Below, piece after piece: positions 36,297 through 46,123 of a stretch of 64,000 nucleotides of DNA; within the stretch, counting starts at the first letter, position 1, and each line of letters opens with the position of its first letter. The stretch comes from Pseudomonas salomonii (GTDB lineage Bacteria > Pseudomonadota > Gammaproteobacteria > Pseudomonadales > Pseudomonadaceae): NCBI RefSeq assembly GCF_900107155.1, contig NZ_FNOX01000007.1:54108-118107 (forward strand), written 5' to 3'. The position numbers and the translations under genes are program-made. The notes beneath the pieces are model-generated. The model had not been told where the DNA came from, searched no databases, and saw only the letters and a list, made by a program, of their open reading frames with translations.

Positions 36297-38273
36297 ATGT
36301 CTCAACCTCGCGCTCGGATCGCCTCCCAGTTAGGCCTTGCCCTGGCCGTCATTTTGGCGGTCGTCATCAGCGGCAGTACGGTATTTGCCCTGCGTTCCCT
36401 CGACTCGGCCAACCTCGACACCCGCGAGGAACACCTGGCCAGCGAGGCCCGCTTGCTGGCCGACCAACTCAACACCTTCCACAGCACCTTGCGCGAGAGC
36501 ACTCAGCGATTGAGCGGGCTGTTTGAAAAGCGCTTTGGCGCCGGCTTGAGCGTGCGCCCGGACCAACAGGTTGCGGTGGCCGGTGTGCAGACTCCAAGCC
36601 TGCTCCTGGGCGATGAGGTGTTGAACAACAACTTCGCAGAGGTGGACGAGTTCAAGCAGATGTCCGGCGGGGTGGCCACGGTGTTTGTGCGCAGTGGCGA
36701 AGACTTCATCCGCATCAGCACCTCACTGACCAAACAAGACGGCAATCGCGCTATCGGGACTGTGCTGGATCACCAGCATCCGGCCTACCAGCGCCTTTTG
36801 GCCGGGCAGAATTACATTGGGCGGGCGGTGTTGTTTGAGCGTGCCTACATGACCCAGTACAGCCCCGTGCGCGATGCCGCCGGCAAGGTGATCGCCGTGT
36901 TGTTTATCGGCTTTGATTACACCGACGAGCAAAAGGCCCAGTTCGACAACCTCAAACGCTTCCGTATCGGCCACACCGGCTCGCTCGCCTTGTTGGACGA
37001 GCAGAAGCACTGGCTGGTGCCGCCGGCGGGTGTGCAGGCGCTGGATCAGGCGGTCCCGGTGATGCTTGATCTGGCCAGGAACCCAGGCAAAGGCCGCTTC
37101 TGGAGCGACAAGAACGAAGATTTCTACAGCGTTGCGGTGCCGTTCGACGGCGGGCCGTGGTCGGTGGTGGCGAGTATGCCGAAGTCCGAAATACGTGCAG
37201 TCACTTGGGCGGTGGGTATTCGCCTGGTGATCGGCAGCGTGCTGGCGATGTTGCTGGCAGTAGGCGCGGCGGTGTGGTTGCTGCGCAGCAAATTGCAGCC
37301 TCTGAGCGACTTGGTACGCCAGGCCGAAGCCTTGGGCGCCGGCGATTTGAGCGCGCGCTTGAATGTGTCCAGCCATGACGAAATCGGCCAGTTGGCGAGC
37401 AGCTTCAACCAGATGGGTGAGGCGCTGTCGACCATGGTCTCGCACATCCGTAAAGCGGCCGAAGAGGTCAACAGCCGGGCTCAGGCGTTGTCCGGCCTGT
37501 CGGGTGGGGCCTATGAGGGCATGGAGCAGCAGTCCGGCGAAATCACCAGCATGGCCGGCGCAGTAGAAGAGTTCAGCGCCACCTCGCTGAACATCGCCGA
37601 CAACATGGGTAATACCGAGCGACTGGCCCAGGAAAACGCCCAGCAGACGCGTATTGGCCGCACCTCGATGCAAGAGGCGTCGTCGTCGCTGGAGCATATC
37701 GCCACCGCCCTCAACAGCACGGCCACGGTGATCAACACCTTGGGCCAGCGCTCCCAGGAAATTGGCGGGATCGTCGGCGTGATCACCTCGATTGCCGAGC
37801 AAACCAACCTGCTGGCGCTCAACGCCGCCATCGAGGCGGCGCGGGCCGGTGAACAAGGCCGGGGCTTTGCGGTGGTTGCCGACGAAGTGCGCAACCTGGC
37901 CTCGCGCACGCGCCAGGCCACCGACGAAATCTCGGTGATGATCCAAAGCATCCAGCAGGAAACCGGCAACGCCATCAGCACCATGGAACACGGCAACGCG
38001 TTGATGCAGGAAGGCCTGTCGCGCAACGCCGACGTCGCTTCGGCCCTGGCGCGCATCGACGAGCAAAGCCGTTCGGCAGGCCAGCAATTTGCTGCCATTA
38101 CCACTGCGACCCAGGAGCAGAGCAGCACGGCCAACGTGCTGAGCAGCAACTTGCAAAGCATCGCATTGGCTAACAGCGAACAGCGCGAAGTGGTGTCGAA
38201 CCTGGCCATTACCGCCAAGGAACTGGAAACCCTGGCGGCAGGCCTGCGGCAGGAGGTCGACCGTTTTCGTTAA
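36297..38273 (+). CDS. Methyl-accepting chemotaxis protein with periplasmic Cache domain
   Basis: A 658-residue chemoreceptor: TM1 at about 13-33, a periplasmic Cache_3/Cache_2-type sensor (about 35-295, with [20 protein letters not shown] and [15 protein letters not shown]), TM2 at about 303-325 ([18 protein letters not shown]), HAMP, and a signalling domain. The hairpin tip [20 protein letters not shown] is intact. No C-terminal CheR/CheB-binding pentapeptide is present. Monocistronic by position; ligand unknown. Confidence 0.93.
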   Translation: MSQPRARIASQLGLALAVILAVVISGSTVFALRSLDSANLDTREEHLASEARLLADQLNTFHSTLRESTQRLSGLFEKRFGAGLSVRPDQQVAVAGVQTPSLLLGDEVLNNNFAEVDEFKQMSGGVATVFVRSGEDFIRISTSLTKQDGNRAIGTVLDHQHPAYQRLLAGQNYIGRAVLFERAYMTQYSPVRDAAGKVIAVLFIGFDYTDEQKAQFDNLKRFRIGHTGSLALLDEQKHWLVPPAGVQALDQAVPVMLDLARNPGKGRFWSDKNEDFYSVAVPFDGGPWSVVASMPKSEIRAVTWAVGIRLVIGSVLAMLLAVGAAVWLLRSKLQPLSDLVRQAEALGAGDLSARLNVSSHDEIGQLASSFNQMGEALSTMVSHIRKAAEEVNSRAQALSGLSGGAYEGMEQQSGEITSMAGAVEEFSATSLNIADNMGNTERLAQENAQQTRIGRTSMQEASSSLEHIATALNSTATVINTLGQRSQEIGGIVGVITSIAEQTNLLALNAAIEAARAGEQGRGFAVVADEVRNLASRTRQATDEISVMIQSIQQETGNAISTMEHGNALMQEGLSRNADVASALARIDEQSRSAGQQFAAITTATQEQSSTANVLSSNLQSIALANSEQREVVSNLAITAKELETLAAGLRQEVDRFR

Positions 38274-38276
38274 GGC

Positions 38277-38420
38277 TTAACGCTCGCCCAAGCCTGGGTC
38301 CACGCGCTTGCCGATATCCTTGAGGCGCGCCAGTTGGTCGACCATCCCCGGTGCCTCGTCCATGCTGGTGACGAAGGTCCACAGACAGGTCAGGACCGCG
38401 TGTGCTGTGTTTCCCCGCAT
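38277..38420 (-). pseudogene. Short orphan ORF or 3' remnant of a gene downstream of comM
   Basis: A 47-codon frame from ATG 38420, 4 nt after the comM stop, to a stop 4 nt from the chemoreceptor stop. The peptide (ending DQLARLKDIGKRVDPGLGER) has protein-like composition, mixed charged and hydrophobic. No ribosome binding site is seen and I do not recognise a family. It reads like the C-terminal end of a larger protein whose 5' part was lost, but a small real gene or chance ORF cannot be excluded. Confidence 0.35.
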
Positions 38421-38424
38421 AGGC

Positions 38425-39921
38425 TTAATTCATTGCGGCGGGCCGGTACTGCAAGGCTTCCTGCAAATGATGCCGGGCGATATTTTCCACCCGCTCAAGG
38501 TCCGCCAGGGTGCGCGCCACCTTGAGCAAACGGTGGGCCGCGCGCAGTGACAGCGTCAGCCGCTCGCAGGCGCTTTCCAGCCAGCTTTCATCGGCCTTTG
38601 CCAGTTGGCAGTGCTTGCGCAGGCCTGGCAGGTCCAGGAAAGCATTGGCGCAGCCTTGGCGTTTTTGCTGGCGCTCACGGGCCTCGGCGACTGCCGCAGA
38701 GGCTGTTGCGGTATTGTCGCCATCCTGTGGGAGCGGGTTCAGCGCGGTGGCTTCCCGGGCAACGGTGAGGTGCAAGTCGATCCGGTCCAACAATGGCCCG
38801 GAGAGTTTGTTGCGGTAGCGCTGGATTTGCTCCGGCGTACACCGACAGCGCCCGCTGGGTTCGCCCAGGTAGCCGCAAGGGCAGGGGTTCATGGCGGCCA
38901 CCAATTGAAACCGTGCCGGGAAACTCACCCGGTCACGGGCGCGGGAGATCACGATGTGCCCGGATTCGAGCGGCTCGCGCAGCACTTCCAGCACCTTGCG
39001 ATCAAACTCCGGCAGCTCATCCAGAAACAGCACGCCATGATGGGCCAGGGTGATTTCCCCCGGCTGCGGTTTTGACCCGCCGCCTACCAGCGCCGGCCCC
39101 GACGCCGAATGATGCGGCTGACGGAATGGGCGGTGCGGCCAATGGCTCAATGGCGCCAGGCTGACCATTGACTGAATGGCCGCCACTTCCAGGGCTTCCT
39201 GCTCACTCAAGGGCGGCAGCAAGCCAGGCAGGCGGCTGGCGAGCAAGGTCTTGCCGGTACCGGGTGGCCCGCTTAACAGCAGGTTGTGCGCGCCGGCCGC
39301 CGCGATCAGCAGTGCACGCTTGGCGGCCAATTGGCCTTGCACCTCACTCAAGTCCGGGTAGGGCTTGTTCAAGTACAGCAAGCCATCGGATTTATACGGC
39401 TCAATCGGCACAACCCCATTCAGGTGCGCCACCACTTGCAGCAAGTGGTCTACCGCAATCACCTTCAACCCCGACGCCAGGCACGCCTCCTCGGCATTCG
39501 CCCGCGGCACTATCACGGTGCGCCCGGCCTTGCGCGCGGCCAGTGCGGCCGGCAGCACACCCTTGACCGCCCGCACCTCGCCCGACAGCGCCAATTCCCC
39601 CAGGCATTCCACGTCATCGAGCAACAATGCCGGCACCTGCACGCTGGCGGCCAGGATGCCCAAGGCAATCGCCAAATCAAAACGCCCGCCATCCTTGGGC
39701 AGGTCGGCGGGCGCGAGGTTGAGGGTGATACGACGAGCCGGGTATTGCAGGGCGCAGTTGAGGATGGCGCTGCGCACGCGGTCCTTGCTTTCCTTGACGG
39801 CGGTTTCCGGCAGGCCCACCAAGGTCAGCGAGGGAAGACCATTGGCCATATGCACTTCGACGGTAACGGCGGGGGCTTCTACGCCAATTTGGGCACGGCT
39901 GTGGACGATGGCGAGGGACAT
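38425..39921 (-). CDS. comM: YifB/ComM-family Mg-chelatase-like AAA+ ATPase
   Basis: A 498-residue hexameric AAA+ protein; in naturally competent bacteria ComM promotes branch migration during integration of incoming DNA. The N-terminal Lon-like fold (MSLAIVHSRAQIGVEAPAV) is followed by Walker A LSGPPGTGKTLL, the family motif RPFRQPHHSASGPALVGGG, Walker B GVLFLDELPEF and the zinc-like CPCGYLGEPSGRCRC. Full length. It lies downstream of ubiK on the same strand with a REPIN between. Confidence 0.94.
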   Translation of the reverse strand: MSLAIVHSRAQIGVEAPAVTVEVHMANGLPSLTLVGLPETAVKESKDRVRSAILNCALQYPARRITLNLAPADLPKDGGRFDLAIALGILAASVQVPALLLDDVECLGELALSGEVRAVKGVLPAALAARKAGRTVIVPRANAEEACLASGLKVIAVDHLLQVVAHLNGVVPIEPYKSDGLLYLNKPYPDLSEVQGQLAAKRALLIAAAGAHNLLLSGPPGTGKTLLASRLPGLLPPLSEQEALEVAAIQSMVSLAPLSHWPHRPFRQPHHSASGPALVGGGSKPQPGEITLAHHGVLFLDELPEFDRKVLEVLREPLESGHIVISRARDRVSFPARFQLVAAMNPCPCGYLGEPSGRCRCTPEQIQRYRNKLSGPLLDRIDLHLTVAREATALNPLPQDGDNTATASAAVAEARERQQKRQGCANAFLDLPGLRKHCQLAKADESWLESACERLTLSLRAAHRLLKVARTLADLERVENIARHHLQEALQYRPAAMN

Positions 39922-40037
39922 GCTCGTTCCTTGAGTGGGAGGCCGCTTCCTGCGGGTTTTTCAAGGGTAGACGAGGTGAGATGCTTTCGAGGGCGGGAGG
40001 TTTTACTGAACGTATCCAAAGAGCGATGCAAAACAGC

Positions 40038-40126
40038 TGTGGGAGCGGGCTTGCTCGCGAATGCGGTGGGTCAGCCAACATCCAGGTGTCTGACAGATTG
40101 CATTCGCGAGCAAGCCCGCTCCCACA
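40038..40126. repeat. REPIN copy 6 (class GAGCGGGC)
   Basis: Arms TGTGGGAGCGGGCTTGCTCG and complement; the inner pairing GCGAATGCGGT/TGCATTCGC is slightly degenerate. Followed by TTTTGACCGAGTTG. It lies between co-directional ubiK and comM. Confidence 0.9.
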
Positions 40127-40146
40127 TTTTGACCGAGTTGTGACCG

Positions 40147-40407
40147 TTATTCGGCAGCGGGTGCCAACCGCGCTTCCAGCTCCGCTACCTTCGCTTCCAG
40201 ACTCTCCAGCCGCGCACGGGTGCGGGCCAGTACGACCATCTGGCTGTCAAATTCTTCCCGGCTCACCAGGTCGAGCTTGCTGAAGCCGCTTTGCAGCAGG
40301 GCCTTGAACTGGCTTTCAATTTCGTTGCGGGGCAGCGGGGTTTCGCCGCTGAACAGGCGAGAGGCGTGGCCGCTCAGGGCGTCGAGGAGGTCTTTGGGCG
40401 CGAGCAT
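40147..40407 (-). CDS. ubiK: Ubiquinone biosynthesis accessory factor UbiK (BMFP family)
   Basis: An 86-residue protein of the UbiK/YqiC family, needed for aerobic ubiquinone synthesis together with UbiJ. The N-terminal amphipathic region (MLAPKDLLDALSGHASRLF) is followed by a C-terminal coiled coil (REEFDSQMVVLARTRARLES, LEAKVAELEARL), the typical architecture. Divergent from glnK. Confidence 0.92.
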   Translation of the reverse strand: MLAPKDLLDALSGHASRLFSGETPLPRNEIESQFKALLQSGFSKLDLVSREEFDSQMVVLARTRARLESLEAKVAELEARLAPAAE

Positions 40408-40480
40408 GGGAAATATTCCGGAAAACTGTTGGCCGGCAGTGTATCACGCAGCGTCTATAGTCTTTTTTACGGCCGCGGGC

Positions 40481-40495
40481 GCACGCTTTTCGCGC
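40481..40495. promoter_or_regulatory. Weak NtrC-type site upstream of glnK
   Basis: GCAC-N7-GCGC, one mismatch from GCAC-N7-GTGC. Its centre is 33 nt from the stronger site, about three helical turns, and lies near -142 relative to the predicted start. Confidence 0.5.
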
Positions 40496-40513
40496 AGAGG
40501 GCCGGGCGGTGGC

Positions 40514-40528
40514 GCACTGTTTTTGTGC
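40514..40528. promoter_or_regulatory. NtrC-type enhancer site upstream of glnK
   Basis: GCAC-N7-GTGC inside a larger perfect palindrome (GCGCAC/GTGCGC with a 7-nt spacer). Centre near -109 relative to the start predicted from the sigma54 promoter at 40604-40620. Confidence 0.7.
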
Positions 40529-40603
40529 GCATTGGTGTCGCGCAAACGCCCTGCGGGTGGGCATAAGTGGGCAAAGGACTGATTTCAGTGATTTTTACGG
40601 AGC

Positions 40604-40620
40604 TGGCAAGGTTTCTGCTT
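40604..40620 (+). promoter_or_regulatory. Sigma54 promoter of glnK-amtB
   Basis: TGGCAAGGTTTCTGCTT: GG and GC elements exactly 10 nt apart, matching the -24/-12 consensus. Predicted transcription start near 40,630, giving a leader of about 200 nt before glnK. With the two NtrC sites upstream this is a textbook nitrogen-limitation promoter. Confidence 0.75.
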
Positions 40621-40658
40621 AGACGATCATGACCCATGCACTGATGCAGTCGCTGTGA

Positions 40659-41168
<510 letters not shown>

Positions 41169-41203
41169 GCCGCCAAACCCCCAACGCCCCAGGAGAAAAC
41201 AAT

Positions 41204-42544
41204 ATGACTCTGCGTAAATTCGCAGGGCTAGGAGCCCTGTTGTCCCTCGTAATGCCAGCCCTGGCATTGGCGGCGGACCCAGCCCCTGCTCCAGTCCTCA
41301 ATTCCGGCGACACGGCATGGATGCTCACATCCACCGCGCTGGTACTGTTCATGACCATTCCGGGCCTGGCGCTGTTCTACGGCGGCATGGTGCGCTCCAA
41401 AAACATTCTTTCCGTGATGATGCAGTGCTTTGCCATCACCGGGTTGATCACCATCCTGTGGTTCGTTTACGGCTACAGCATGGCGTTCGACACCACCGGT
41501 ATGGAAGCAGGCGTCGTCAACCTCAACTCGTTCGTGGGCGGCCTGTCCAAACTGTTCCTGTCGGGTGTAACACCGGCGAGCATCACCGGCCCTGCGGCGC
41601 TGTTCCCTGAGGCGGTGTTCGTCACCTTCCAGATGACCTTTGCCATCATTACCCCTGCGCTGATCGTCGGTGCATTCGCCGAGCGTATGAAGTTCTCTGC
41701 GATGCTGATCTTCATGGGCGTCTGGTTCACTCTGGTCTACGCGCCGATTGCCCACATGGTGTGGGGCGGTCCGGGTTCGTTGCTGGGCGACTGGGGCGTG
41801 CTGGACTTTGCAGGCGGCACCGTGGTGCACATCAACGCCGGTGTGGCCGGCCTGGTGGCGTGCCTGGTACTCGGCAAGCGTAAAGGCTTCCCGACCACCC
41901 CAATGGCGCCTCACAACCTGGGTTATACCCTGGTCGGTGCAGCCATGCTGTGGGTTGGCTGGTTCGGCTTCAACGCAGGCTCTGCTGCTGCTGCCAACGG
42001 CACTGCCGGCATGGCGATGCTGGTGACTCAAATTGCTACCGCTGCCGCCGCACTGGGCTGGATGTTCGCCGAGTGGGTCACCCACGGTAAGCCAAGCGCA
42101 CTGGGCATTGCCTCGGGCGTCGTAGCCGGTCTGGTTGCAATCACCCCGGCTGCCGGCACCGTAGGCCCGATGGGCGCCCTGGTCATCGGCCTGGCGGCAG
42201 GCGTGGTGTGCTTCTTCTGCGCCACTACCCTGAAACGCAAACTGGGCTACGACGACTCCCTGGACGCCTTCGGCGTGCACGGTATCGGCGGTATCCTCGG
42301 CGCGATCCTCACTGGCGTGTTCGCAGCGCCATCGCTGGGCGGCTTCAATGCGGCCACCACTGACATCGCGGCGCAAGTCTGGATCCAGTGCAAAGGCGTG
42401 GGTTTCACCGTGATCTACACGGCCATCGTGACCTTCATCATTCTCAAAGTGCTGGACATGGTGATGGGCCTGCGGGTGACCGAAGAAGAAGAGGCGGTGG
42501 GCCTCGACCTGGCGCAACACAACGAACGCGGCTACAACTTGTAA
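41204..42544 (+). CDS. amtB: Ammonium transporter AmtB
   Basis: A 446-residue trimeric ammonium channel of the inner membrane. A cleavable signal peptide (MTLRKFAGLGALLSLVMPAL, then ALAADPAPAP) precedes 11 transmembrane helices. Key segments include PGLALFYGGMVRSKNILSVM, the first pore His in GGTVVHINAGVAGL and the second in FGVHGIGGILGA. Coexpressed with glnK, which inhibits it. AGGAG precedes ATG 41204. Confidence 0.97.
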   Translation: MTLRKFAGLGALLSLVMPALALAADPAPAPVLNSGDTAWMLTSTALVLFMTIPGLALFYGGMVRSKNILSVMMQCFAITGLITILWFVYGYSMAFDTTGMEAGVVNLNSFVGGLSKLFLSGVTPASITGPAALFPEAVFVTFQMTFAIITPALIVGAFAERMKFSAMLIFMGVWFTLVYAPIAHMVWGGPGSLLGDWGVLDFAGGTVVHINAGVAGLVACLVLGKRKGFPTTPMAPHNLGYTLVGAAMLWVGWFGFNAGSAAAANGTAGMAMLVTQIATAAAALGWMFAEWVTHGKPSALGIASGVVAGLVAITPAAGTVGPMGALVIGLAAGVVCFFCATTLKRKLGYDDSLDAFGVHGIGGILGAILTGVFAAPSLGGFNAATTDIAAQVWIQCKGVGFTVIYTAIVTFIILKVLDMVMGLRVTEEEEAVGLDLAQHNERGYNL

Positions 42545-42559
42545 GTACGCGAAAAAAAG

Positions 42560-42587
42560 ATGCCCGGCTTGCCGGGCATTTTTTTGT
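42560..42587 (+). terminator. Intrinsic terminator of glnK-amtB
   Basis: Stem ATGCCCGGC/GCCGGGCAT with a 2-nt TT loop, A-run before and T7 after, 15 nt past the amtB stop. Confidence 0.9.
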
Positions 42588-42753
42588 CTGGGGTTTGTCT
42601 GTGGCTAAAGGCGGATGGGTTTTTTGCCGAGTTTGTGATGGGATCCACACGGCACTTTTAAGGGTGCGAAAGTCTTACGTGCATGTAGGCGTATTCGACA
42701 CTTTGTTTTTTCCCAGACCGCGCTAGAATGCGCGCCGATGGGCGGAGAACTGT

Positions 42754-43179
42754 ATGTGGCAACAGACCCTGATTACCCTGCGGGCCAAGCCCCGGGGCTT
42801 TCACCTGGTAACGGATGAGTTGCTTGCCGGCGTGCCTGAGTTAAAGGCTTGCCGAGTAGGCCTGTTGCATCTGTGGCTGCAGCACACCTCGGCCTCGTTG
42901 ACCATCAACGAGAATGCCGACCCGGCGGTTCGCCGTGACTTCGAGCGTTTTTTCAACTCGCTGGTGCCGCAAGGGCGTGCAGGGTTCGAACATAACGACG
43001 AAGGTCCGGATGATCTGCCGGCGCACTTCAAGGCCAGTCTGCTGGGCTGCCAGTTGAGTTTGCCGGTCAAGGCCGGCCGCTTGGCGATAGGGACTTGGCA
43101 AGGTGTTTATCTGGGCGAGCACCGAGATCATGGCGGTGCTCGTAAAGTCCTCGCCACGTTGCACGGTGATGGGGCATAA
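42754..43179 (+). CDS. yjbQ: YjbQ family protein (UPF0047)
   Basis: A 141-residue YjbQ/UPF0047 protein; some members have weak thiamine-phosphate synthase activity, but the physiological role is unclear. The signature HTSASLTINENADP and the C-terminal TWQGVYLGEHRDHGG are present. It starts at ATG 42754 after a GGCGGAG ribosome binding site. A possible -10 TAGAAT lies 25 nt upstream. Confidence 0.92.
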   Translation: MWQQTLITLRAKPRGFHLVTDELLAGVPELKACRVGLLHLWLQHTSASLTINENADPAVRRDFERFFNSLVPQGRAGFEHNDEGPDDLPAHFKASLLGCQLSLPVKAGRLAIGTWQGVYLGEHRDHGGARKVLATLHGDGA

Positions 43180-43221
43180 GCCACTGGAAACCCGGTGGAT
43201 ATTGATTTTTTTCCGGCGACC

Positions 43222-43249
43222 TCGACAGAGGGTGAAGCTGGGCTATAAC
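43222..43249 (+). promoter_or_regulatory. Probable sutA promoter
   Basis: -35 TCGACA (43222-43227), 16-nt spacer, -10 TATAAC (43244-43249), 33 nt upstream of the sutA start. Confidence 0.55.
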
Positions 43250-43281
43250 TAATCTGCTTTTCGCAAGTCATGAGGTAGAAC

Positions 43282-43608
43282 ATGAGCGACGATGATCTGG
43301 AAAACGACGACCTTGAAGTAGGTGACGACGACGAGGCCGAAGAGGGCCTTGAAGCGGCAGCTGAAGACGTTGCTGACGACGACGGTGGCGATGATGCACC
43401 CGCCCCGGTGGCCAAAGGCAAAGCCAAGGCCGCTGTCTCGGTAGACGAACTGCCGAGCGTTGAAGCCAAGAACAAAGAGCGCGATGCGCTGGCCCGTGCG
43501 ATGGAAGAATTCCTCGCTAAAGGCGGCAAAGTGCAGGAAGTCGAGGCCAACGTGGTGGCAGACCCACCGAAGAAGCCGGATAACAAGTACGGCAGCCGAC
43601 CTATCTGA
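43282..43608 (+). CDS. sutA: Transcriptional regulator SutA (RNA polymerase-binding, slow growth)
   Basis: A 108-residue, largely disordered protein. The N-terminus is extremely acidic (MSDDDLENDDLEVGDDDEAE), followed by an Ala/Lys linker, a short helix (NKERDALARAMEEFLAKGG) and the conserved C-terminus PPKKPDNKYGSRPI. This architecture matches SutA of P. aeruginosa, which binds RNA polymerase and supports expression during dormancy or slow growth. It is followed by a strong terminator. Confidence 0.9.
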   Translation: MSDDDLENDDLEVGDDDEAEEGLEAAAEDVADDDGGDDAPAPVAKGKAKAAVSVDELPSVEAKNKERDALARAMEEFLAKGGKVQEVEANVVADPPKKPDNKYGSRPI

Positions 43609-43627
43609 GGTCAGCAGCTGCTTGTGA

Positions 43628-43658
43628 GAAAAAGCCCGCCGTCGCTGCGGGCTTTTTC
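43628..43658 (+). terminator. Intrinsic terminator of sutA
   Basis: 12-bp stem GAAAAAGCCCGC/GCGGGCTTTTTC with a 7-nt loop, 19 nt after the sutA stop. It has both A- and T-runs. Confidence 0.9.
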
Positions 43659-43696
43659 ATGCCTGAAACAAATTCTTAAAATTCATTGCCTAGCCC

Positions 43697-43785
43697 TGTG
43701 GGAGCTGGCTTGCCTGCGATAGCGGTCTTTCAGCTAGCCCTGTGTTGTCTGACCCACCGCTATCGCAGGCAAGCCAGCTCCCACA
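43697..43785. repeat. REPIN copy 7 (class GAGCTGGC)
   Basis: Arms TGTGGGAGCTGGCTTGCCTG and complement with inner CGATAGCGGT/ACCGCTATCG pairing. It lies between the convergent sutA and HAD genes. Confidence 0.9.
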
Positions 43786-43793
43786 TTGGATCC

Positions 43794-44495
43794 TCAGTGT
43801 GACTGCCAGCTGCGCAGCAGCTCCGGCAATTCCGTCAGGCTGCGAATCTCGGCATCCGGCAGCTTATCCGCTTCCCACGCCTTGCCCGTCGGGTTGAACC
43901 ACACCGCGCGAAGCCCGGCCTGCTGCGCCCCGGCGATGTCATCGCCAGGATGATCGCCAATATGCACGGCTTGACTTGCATCCACGCCACCGCGTTGCAA
44001 GGCTTCCTGAAACAGTCGCGCATCCGGCTTGGCGATGCCGATATCCTCGGCGCGCAGGGCAAAGTGGAAGTAATCCGCCAGGCCTACGCGTTGCACGTCG
44101 GCATTGCCGTTGGTGATCACGCCCAGCAGGAAGTGCTGGCGCAGCGCCTGCAGCATGGGCTCCGCTTCCGGGAACGGCGTGAGCTGGTGACGGGCGTGAA
44201 TAAACGCTTCGTAGCACACGTCCGCCATCTGCGTAGCTTCAGGCTGTGGGTAACCCGCCTCTTCAAACGCGTGCGTCAGGACCTTGTGACGCAGGACGCT
44301 GATGCGATATTTAAGCTCTGGATGGCGCTCCAACACCTGTTGGCGAAGGCTGGCGAAATGCTCCAGGGGCAAGTCGCCAACCTTGGAGGCGTTAACCGCC
44401 AGCCATTCGCGCATCGACGCCTCGGCGTTGATGATGACGGGTACGTTGTCCCAGAGCGTGTCGTCCAGGTCGAAGGTGATCAGCTTGATACTCAT
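43794..44495 (-). CDS. HAD-superfamily hydrolase (YigB-like)
   Basis: A 233-residue HAD phosphatase. Motif I is [10 protein letters not shown] (residues 8-17), motif [12 protein letters not shown], motif III around KPDARLF and motif [17 protein letters not shown]. YigB of E. coli, located likewise after xerC, dephosphorylates FMN among other substrates. Its ATG overlaps the xerC stop (ATGA), so the long upstream frame is rejected and translation is coupled. Last gene of the lptM-lysA-dapF-DUF484-xerC operon. Confidence 0.9.
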
Positions 44496-45391
44496 GAGTC
44501 GCCGCCCTTGATGCGTTTGGCCCGTGGATGGGCGCTGTCGTACACCGTCGCCAGGTGCTGGAAGTCGAGGTGGGTATAGATCTGCGTGGTCTTGATATCG
44601 GAGTGGCCGAGCAGCTCCTGCACGGCGCGCAGGTCCTGGGACGACTCCAGCATATGGCTGGCAAAGGAGTGGCGCAGCATATGCGGGTGCAGGTTTTGCC
44701 CCAGTTCGCGCTCGCCGGCCGCCTTGACCCGCACCTGAATCGCCCGTGGCCCCAGGCGTCGGCCTTGCTGGCTGACAAACACCGCGTCGTCGGCCGGGTT
44801 GGTCAACAGGCGCAGCGGCAACCACAGCTGCAAGGCTTCGCGGGCCTTCCTGCCCACCGGCAACACGCGGGTCTTGCTGCCCTTGCCGAGCACTTGCACC
44901 AGGCCGTCCGCCAGGTCCAACTGATCCAGGTTCAGGCCGGTCAGCTCCGACAGGCGCAGGCCCGAGGAGTAGAACAGCTCCAGAATCGCCTGGTCACGAT
45001 GGGCCAGGAAGTCGTCCTCAACAGCGCCGTCCAGCAATTGCAGGGCACGGTCGGTGTCGAGGGTTTTGGGCAGGCGCCGTTCGCCCTTGGGCGGCGACAG
45101 GCCGTTGGCTGGGTCGTGGTCGCACAGGCCTTCGCGGTTAAGGTAATGATAGAGGCCGCGTACCGCCGAGAGCAGGCGTGACAGGCTGCGCGAAGATTGG
45201 CCCGCCTGGTGCAACCGCGCGATCAGGCTGCGCAGGCTTTGGATATCCAGCGCCTTCCAACTGCTGATCTGTTGTTTTTCGCAGTACGCCAGGACCTTGT
45301 TCAAGTCCCGTCGATAGGCTTCCAGGGTGTGGGGCGACACCTGGCGCTCGTTGCGCAGGTGAGCGCAATAAGCGTCCAGTTGCCGTTCCAT
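44492..45391 (-). CDS. xerC: Tyrosine recombinase XerC
   Basis: A 299-residue site-specific recombinase that with XerD resolves chromosome dimers at dif. The N-terminal SAM-like core-binding domain ([20 protein letters not shown]) precedes a catalytic domain with Arg in [13 protein letters not shown], HxxR in [12 protein letters not shown] and the nucleophile Tyr in [16 protein letters not shown]. It overlaps the HAD gene and is 2 nt from DUF484, the standard dapF-DUF484-xerC order. Confidence 0.97.
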
Positions 45392-45393
45392 GG

Positions 45394-46110
45394 CTAGCGC
45401 ACCGCGCGCAGGGTAGTGGTGTGGCGCGGCAAGACGCGGCCCAGCACTTCGGCGATGTAGGTCAAGAACAGCGTGCCCACCGAGCTTTTGTAGTGCGCAG
45501 GGTCACGGCTGGCAATTGCCAGCACGCCATGCAAGCCTTGATGGCTGAGGGCGACTACGGCGGTGGAGCCGATCTGCTTGCGCTGTTCGGCGCCAAACAG
45601 GAAATCCAGCTCGTGTTCACGCAAGGTGCCGCTGATGGTCTTGCCTTCCGAGAGCAGGCCGCCGATTGCGGTTTGCGCGTCGCTGCCGCTGACCCAGCGG
45701 CCCACCGGCATCGGGTTGTCGCTGAACAAAATCAGGCTGACAAACGGCACCTGGAAGTCCTGGCGCAGGCTGTCGTCCACGGCGATGACCGTTTCTTCCA
45801 GGCTGTTGGCGTCCATCAGGGTCAGGATCAGGCGGCGGGTCTTGTCGAACAGGCGGTCGTTGTCGCGGGCCACATCCATCAGGTGTGAAAGCCGATGGCG
45901 CATCTCGATATTGCGCTCGCGCAGGATCTTCATCTGCCGCTCCACCAGCGACACGGTATCGCCACGCTGGTGGGGGATGCGCAGGGCGGGCAGCAGTTCT
46001 TCGTGTTCGACGAAGAAGTCCGGATTAGCCTCAAGGTACGCCGCGACAGCAGCGGCCTCCAGACTTTCGCTTGGGGTTGCTTGGGCGGGTACTTGAGGCT
46101 TATCGGTCAT
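45394..46110 (-). CDS. DUF484 family protein (GAF-like)
   Basis: A 238-residue protein of the DUF484 family, function unknown. It has an N-terminal helical part ([39 protein letters not shown]) and a C-terminal GAF-like fold with [19 protein letters not shown]. It is always found between dapF and xerC in Pseudomonas. 13 nt from dapF, 2 nt from xerC. Confidence 0.9.
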
Positions 46111-46123
46111 TAGCTTGGCTCAC

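Noticed and set aside
41228..42520. 430-codon minus-strand frame
   Set aside because: Antisense to amtB; the translation is His/Gln-rich noise while amtB is clearly coding.
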